From a virus: 35,554 nucleotides of DNA. Made by a program: the position numbers and the translations under genes. Under the pieces are notes generated by a model that did not search any database, was not told the DNA's origin, and saw only the letters and a program-made list of their open reading frames with translations. The DNA is taken from IMG/VR virus record IMGVR_UViG_3300030328_003592, positions 1 through 35,554 of that record. One strand, 5' to 3'. Within the stretch, counting starts at the first letter, position 1. Every line of letters begins with the position of its first letter. Of this stretch, positions 32,305 through 35,554 are shown piece after piece.

Positions 32305-32720
32305 CAGTTCTCCAGAATGCGATCTGCATTATACACTTCCGCCATAGCTTCGCCCTTACTTTGGCCCAGCGCACGGTATTGTTTATAGTTTGCAACATCC
32401 ACTTCATGTTGATCATAGTCAGCTTGGCGCTTCTCTAATCGGTCTTCTGCATAGTTCTTGCCGTAGTCTTCCATGCTCACAACACCCTTGGCTTTCATCA
32501 AGCGCTCTCTGTGCTGTGAGTTCTCTACATATGAACCCAGGCCACGATCATAGTACCCATGCGAGTCGCCCCACTTTGCCGCAGTATTAGCAATCAAACT
32601 AATAGCCTTGTTTGCCAAAGCTCCGCACATGCATTCTAAAATAGCCGGAGCCTCTGAGACCTTGTACAGCTCTTCAAAGCGTCGGTTGCAGCGCTGACAC
32701 TTGTACTCATACAAGGGCAT
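32304..32720 (-). CDS. FmdB-like zinc-ribbon protein (138 aa)
   Basis: The N-terminus MPLYEYKCQRCNRRFEELYK with Cys8-x2-Cys11 and Cys30-x-Cys32 (CMCG) matches the FmdB/CxxC zinc-ribbon family. The rest is a charged helix-rich tail (RERLMKAKGVVSMEDYGKNY). Phages often carry such a gene next to portal or scaffold genes, but its role in assembly or transcription is not settled. It is joined to both neighbours by TAATG and TGATG overlaps. Confidence 0.8.
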   Translation of the reverse strand: MPLYEYKCQRCNRRFEELYKVSEAPAILECMCGALANKAISLIANTAAKWGDSHGYYDRGLGSYVENSQHRERLMKAKGVVSMEDYGKNYAEDRLEKRQADYDQHEVDVANYKQYRALGQSKGEAMAEVYNADRILEN

Positions 32721-34348
32721 TATTGTTCTCCAGGTAGAAAGCCGCCAATGTTCTTAGCCGATGGGTTGGCAATTGCTTGCTCCAGGCTCTTCTCCGTAGG
32801 CAAAACACCCTGCTGAGCAGCCATCTGTTGTTCTTGCATCTGTTGTTGCGGGTCAGGCAAAAAACTCTCCGGCAAATTCAGCACTCGAACAACCTCTTTG
32901 AGCAATTCATACTGCGGAACGCCCATCTGCGCCAGCAAAGGAGCATTTGTCAGCAGCTGTTGCTTGGCCAATTGTTCAGACATCGGGGTCGCCGCTGAGT
33001 CAGAAGCAAACACCTGGAAGTCACCAATCAGGTCATTCGGTTGAATCACCATAGGACCACCATCAATCTTGATAATCACAGGTTTCTTGTCCGTCATATA
33101 CAGAGACCGCATCGGCAAGAAGATCTTCACCAGTTGCTCAATCGCGCCATCACGCTCACGAGCCATCCGCCCCAGTTCCGAAGACGTGTAAGCAGCCAAC
33201 GCCGCAATCTCCGTAGCTGTCGCTTTCGTCGCTTCACCGCGAACAAAAGACGCTGACACTGTACCGCGCTCTCGATCTTCCATGACGGTCCGGGCATATA
33301 ACTCTACCTCCGTAGGCACTTGATTATGCGGAACAGGGCGAATCACACCCTCCAAATCCTCATCCTCAACCTCAATAAACAGACCATCAATACCAGACGT
33401 CACTTGAGCCATTGCCTCTTCATCAAGAACACCTTTCTTCACCAGGTACTGGCGAGACGCTTTCCGAACAGCACCAGCCTGGAAGGAGCGAACAATGTTC
33501 ATCTCAAAGATCTGGTCATAAATCCGTGAGATTGCCGAGTAGCCCATCATTGGGAAGTCCGGCAGCCGCTGGAAGTAGAACGGAGCCAAAGGAACCACTG
33601 GATTGTCTTGCCAGTCACGGAACGGAATCGGACTCTCTTCCGCCAACACCGCATCACCCTCTTGCATTGTTGGAGAGAACATCACCAAGCGATCATTCAT
33701 CAGGTCATAGAACTCAACCACACGAATGTACTCAAACACCGGATTGGGTTGCTCATCTTCATCCAAGCGCTCATAGTCCCGAAAGTAGGTCTCTTTGTAT
33801 GAGCCACTGTAGTCCCGGTCCCCAAACTTCTCTTGGGCCTCAGCCACCGTCATATAATACATGTGCGCCATGTACTTCTGGAGTTCGGGACGCGGAGCAT
33901 CATCGTCCACCATGACCTCCCACGGCGGAACCGATACCGGAACAATCTCCATCCCAGACTTACGCTCAATCGGAATCAACTTCACCCACGAGTGCGGATA
34001 AATCAAAGCCATCCGAGAACAGGTCTCCAGAGTCTGCCGAGCTGTGCGCAAGAACTCATTTGCTAATGCCGTTGCCTTCTTAGCATCACCCAGATTCCGA
34101 ATGCCCTCTTTCAGGACCACAGCCGGGTTCTTCGCAAACAGAGACGCAATCAGCCCCTCTACAAACTCATACGCAATAGGAACCTGAATCGCAATCTGGC
34201 CAGGATCATCTTGAGGTTGCAATACTGAGTATTGATCACGCCAGAACTTGGTCTCATACGCTGCTCTATAGCGAGCCATGTCAGGACGCTTCTGTTCCCA
34301 CATATGATCATGACGAGCCAAGAGCTCTGCGATGTCTGCTTTGTTCAT
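32720..34348 (-). CDS. Portal protein (542 aa)
   Basis: It forms the dodecameric ring for DNA entry and exit. I start at ATG 34348 (MNKADIAELLARHDHMWEQK), behind GGGAG at 6 bases; the frame is open upstream through the operator cassette, which is not coding-like. Features: early helices, PIAYEFVEGLIASLFAKNPA, YPHSWVKLIPIERKSG, FYFQRLPDFPMMGYSAISRI leading to the stem helix, and a C-terminal Gln-rich crown region (DPQQQMQEQQMAAQQG). It is the first gene of the virion operon. Length and pattern fit P22-type podovirus portals. Confidence 0.85.
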   Translation of the reverse strand: MNKADIAELLARHDHMWEQKRPDMARYRAAYETKFWRDQYSVLQPQDDPGQIAIQVPIAYEFVEGLIASLFAKNPAVVLKEGIRNLGDAKKATALANEFLRTARQTLETCSRMALIYPHSWVKLIPIERKSGMEIVPVSVPPWEVMVDDDAPRPELQKYMAHMYYMTVAEAQEKFGDRDYSGSYKETYFRDYERLDEDEQPNPVFEYIRVVEFYDLMNDRLVMFSPTMQEGDAVLAEESPIPFRDWQDNPVVPLAPFYFQRLPDFPMMGYSAISRIYDQIFEMNIVRSFQAGAVRKASRQYLVKKGVLDEEAMAQVTSGIDGLFIEVEDEDLEGVIRPVPHNQVPTEVELYARTVMEDRERGTVSASFVRGEATKATATEIAALAAYTSSELGRMARERDGAIEQLVKIFLPMRSLYMTDKKPVIIKIDGGPMVIQPNDLIGDFQVFASDSAATPMSEQLAKQQLLTNAPLLAQMGVPQYELLKEVVRVLNLPESFLPDPQQQMQEQQMAAQQGVLPTEKSLEQAIANPSAKNIGGFLPGEQ

Positions 34349-34371
34349 ACCACACTCCCGTCCATAAGGTA

Positions 34372-34382
34372 ACAGTGTCTCA
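34372..34382 (-). promoter_or_regulatory. Single operator-like site near portal start
   Basis: ACAGTGTCTCA, read TGAGACACTGT on the minus strand, 24 bases upstream of the portal start. It lies in the predicted leader, downstream of cassette C, and could block elongation or act with the upstream sites. Confidence 0.6.
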
Positions 34383-34401
34383 GCCTGAACCAAAGCCGTA
34401 G

Positions 34402-34452
34402 TGAGACACTGTGTAGAATATATATATATAAATAAAACCATACAGTGTCTCA
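34402..34452. promoter_or_regulatory. Operator cassette C (inverted 11-mers around TATATATATA)
   Basis: TGAGACACTGT (34402-34412) and ACAGTGTCTCA (34442-34452), both perfect, flank a 29-base AT-rich core with TATATATATA. On the minus strand TATTCT is a possible -10 box just before the left site. It is 54 bases from the portal start and therefore the likely promoter of the virion operon. Upstream DNA (CAGAGTTAAGCAC) matches cassette A. Confidence 0.8.
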
Positions 34453-34501
34453 GTAAGTGCAGAGTTAAGCACTCTAAGAGCGTGACATCTGCTCATTGTG
34501 T

Positions 34502-34512
34502 ACAGTGTCTCA
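34502..34512 (-). promoter_or_regulatory. Outlying operator-like site
   Basis: A perfect ACAGTGTCTCA, 60 bases beyond the right arm of cassette C in the same orientation. It may act as an upstream activator or repression-loop site. Confidence 0.6.
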
Positions 34513-34738
34513 GTTGAGTGATGGATGGTAGAATTTTTTGGGGAATATTTTTTTTGAGGCGTATTTTTAGGTGCATATTTAATCATGGGTGTCGGTGCGT
34601 CGTGGCAGGGTACTTGAGGGGTCAGGTCATCCAGGTCTACACATGTAGTCCGTGCGCGCAAGGCGCGTTCATGTTCTTCCGTGCGCGAGCTCATGCGCGA
34701 AAGATGGAATACCCACGCGTGGTTCCTCTCTATGTTTC

Positions 34739-34795
34739 GAGAGGGAAAGGGGAGAGGAGAGGGAGAAGAGAGGGAAGAGGAGAGGGAGAGAGAAG
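34739..34795 (+). repeat. 57-base polypurine tract
   Basis: All A or G from 34739 to 34795, with AGAGGAGAGGGAGA repeated at 34753-34766 and 34776-34789. The complementary strand is C-rich and pyrimidine-only. Possible roles are triplex formation, an origin element or a Rho-loading site on leftward RNA. Confidence 0.85.
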
Positions 34796-34911
34796 CGATT
34801 CTGAGACTATTCTAAAGAATTCTCAACCCCTCCACTTTCCACCATACCAACCCTTCAACCCACAATATCAAGCACTCACCCACTCAATATTCAGAAGATT
34901 ATGCAATTATT

Positions 34912-34941
34912 TTGTTGCGCGATTAGCGATGCCCCCATAAT
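34912..34941 (+). promoter_or_regulatory. Possible promoter of the early module
   Basis: TTGTTG (34912-34917), an 18-base spacer and CATAAT (34936-34941, 5 of 6 to consensus). The expected start near 34948 would put the 34955-34971 inverted repeat at the RNA 5' end. Moderate match only. Confidence 0.45.
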
Positions 34942-34954
34942 CCCTCTTCATGAA

Positions 34955-34971
34955 CTTGGCACGGTGTCAAG
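34955..34971 (+). promoter_or_regulatory. Near-perfect palindrome in the early leader
   Basis: CTTGGCAC and GTGTCAAG (one G-T pair) around a single G. It may be a protein-binding operator or a small 5' hairpin. It lies 29 bases before the 35000 start. Confidence 0.45.
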
Positions 34972-34999
34972 ACAGCAACCCAAACATAGAGAGACAGAC

Positions 35000-35311
35000 A
35001 TGCAGATCTACGAATATATACAATACTCACTAAGCCAACGCGGCATCCGCAACGCAGGACTAAACGCCGAATGGAGTGTATGCGCTTGGAGGGCTGGCAC
35101 TATTGCAGGAAAGGATGCTTGGCTTGTTGACAATGAAGACCCTAACGGGACCTATTCCCTCGTGACTCGTGTTTATCGTGATGACGATAATGACGACATA
35201 GAAGAGATAGCCGAATATCGACCCACTTCAGAAGAGGAAGCCGAAGATATGCTCGCCGATATCTATGGCGAATGTCCTGTGGCATACTACGCCAGCATGA
35301 ACCAAGAGTAA
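35000..35311 (+). CDS. Hypothetical early protein (103 aa)
   Basis: First gene of the rightward early module. I choose ATG 35000 (MQIYEYIQYSLSQRG), which follows the ACATAGAGAGACAGAC leader also used by the next gene; an earlier in-frame ATG at 34901 lacks one. The protein has a basic, aromatic start, a middle with WSVCAWRAGTIAGKDAW, and a strongly acidic region (DDDNDDIEEIAEYRPTSEEE), so it could mimic DNA. That idea is inference from charge only. It resembles no family I can name. Confidence 0.7.
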   Translation: MQIYEYIQYSLSQRGIRNAGLNAEWSVCAWRAGTIAGKDAWLVDNEDPNGTYSLVTRVYRDDDNDDIEEIAEYRPTSEEEAEDMLADIYGECPVAYYASMNQE

Positions 35312-35330
35312 CCCTATCCGGGGGCTACGG

Positions 35331-35554
35331 TCCCCATCATTCCCAACATAGAGAGACAATCATGTTCACAATTAAGACAGTAAAGAAGAGCAACGACTGG
35401 CGAACCTTTGCAAAGGCTGAGAAGCGATATCAGATCCTTTCCGACGGCAAGCCCCTGCTGAATAAGCGTGGAGTAGCACGCACATGGGGAACCCGTGAAG
35501 CGGCGGCAAAGGCGATGAACAAGATGACACAACCAGAGCCGCACTTAGGCGCCC
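35331..35554. repeat. Terminal redundancy, right copy (longer)
   Basis: It matches bases 1-137 except for 87 extra bases at 35401-35487. The extra segment is bordered by the imperfect 9-base direct repeats TGGCGAACC (35398-35406) and TGGGGAACC (35485-35493), which explains how a deletion by slippage or assembly collapse could arise. Confidence 0.95.
35362..35554 (+). CDS. Hypothetical early protein, longer allele, cut by window end
   Basis: This is the same gene as at 32-493 but with 29 additional residues after MFTIKTVKKSNDW (RTFAKAEKRYQILSDGK, then PLLNKRGVARTW). The frame runs on through GTREAAAKAMNKM to the window end. YQILSDGK...NKRGVARTW looks like a small, compact beta-hairpin domain, so the longer form is probably the original one. 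The leader is identical to the left copy. Confidence 0.8.
   Translation, partial: MFTIKTVKKSNDWRTFAKAEKRYQILSDGKPLLNKRGVARTWGTREAAAKAMNKMTQPEPHLGA

Larger units (their letters stand above)
34453..34999. other. Regulatory gap between virion and early modules
   Basis: No convincing gene. It holds an outlying operator site (34502-34512), T-runs at 34534-34580, a GCGC-rich patch near 34648-34700, a 57-base pure-purine run (34739-34795), a nearly G-free stretch (34818-34892), and a possible rightward promoter near 34912-34941. The only sizeable minus-strand frame through it lacks a ribosome site. Confidence 0.6.

Noticed and set aside
34349-34441. Upstream extension of the portal frame
   Set aside because: The extra 31 codons read through the operator sites and TATA core, and ATG 34348 has its own GGGAG.
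34380-34694. A 104-aa minus-strand frame rich in Lys (MIKYAPKNTPQKKYSPKN inside)
   Set aside because: It has no ribosome site, spans the operator cassette and has low-complexity sequence that reflects T-runs on the other strand.
1-35554. CRISPR arrays, tRNA genes, insertion sequences and integrase
   Set aside because: Looked for on both strands; no regularly spaced repeats, cloverleaf, transposase or recombinase motifs were seen.

Overview
The window is a complete or near-complete genome of a tailed bacteriophage of about 35.4 kb. It was probably assembled from a circular or terminally redundant molecule, because the last 224 bases repeat the first 137 bases apart from one 87-bp in-frame gap. 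It encodes terminase, portal, scaffold, major capsid protein, an adaptor, a nozzle-like protein and internal virion proteins. There is no tape measure, major tail tube, sheath or baseplate gene, so a short-tailed (podovirus-like) virion is the best reading. There is no integrase, RNA polymerase or recognisable DNA polymerase, and no tRNA or host gene that would name the host.

Layout. (1) 35000 to 2791 across the join, rightward: small early or accessory genes with near-identical leaders (a GNAT/Mom-like acetyltransferase, a sliding-clamp-like protein, a hidden 49-aa two-helix membrane peptide and several unknowns), ended by a strong intrinsic terminator at 2816-2852. (2) 2853-3057: a palindrome-rich non-coding block with operator cassette A. 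(3) 4964 to 3058, leftward: a putative small terminase and the large terminase. (4) 5090-11259, rightward: replication and DNA metabolism (an archaeo-eukaryotic primase-type and SF2 helicase fusion, a Rad52-like annealing protein, an HTH-like protein, a C5 cytosine methyltransferase fully overlapped by a second family-like frame, RusA, an HNH-like protein). (5) 15074 to 11256, leftward: fibre-like proteins with PKD/Ig repeats, a holin-like protein, an amidase and a transglycosylase, with a possible structured RNA in the amidase leader. (6) 34348 to 15142, leftward: the virion operon from portal to a 2125-aa internal protein. (7) 34349-34999: a 651-bp regulatory gap.

How it fits together. The phage seems to prime and unwind its own DNA while borrowing the host replicase, perhaps through its clamp-like protein. 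It recombines with a Rad52-like protein and RusA and modifies DNA with the methyltransferase and possibly the GNAT. Two rightward promoters are close to sigma-70 consensus, and each should give an RNA starting with a hairpin. Leftward virion and lysis modules instead carry a repeated 11-bp element, ACAGTGTCTCA, arranged as inverted pairs around a TATA-rich core. This looks like a phage-specific regulatory site.
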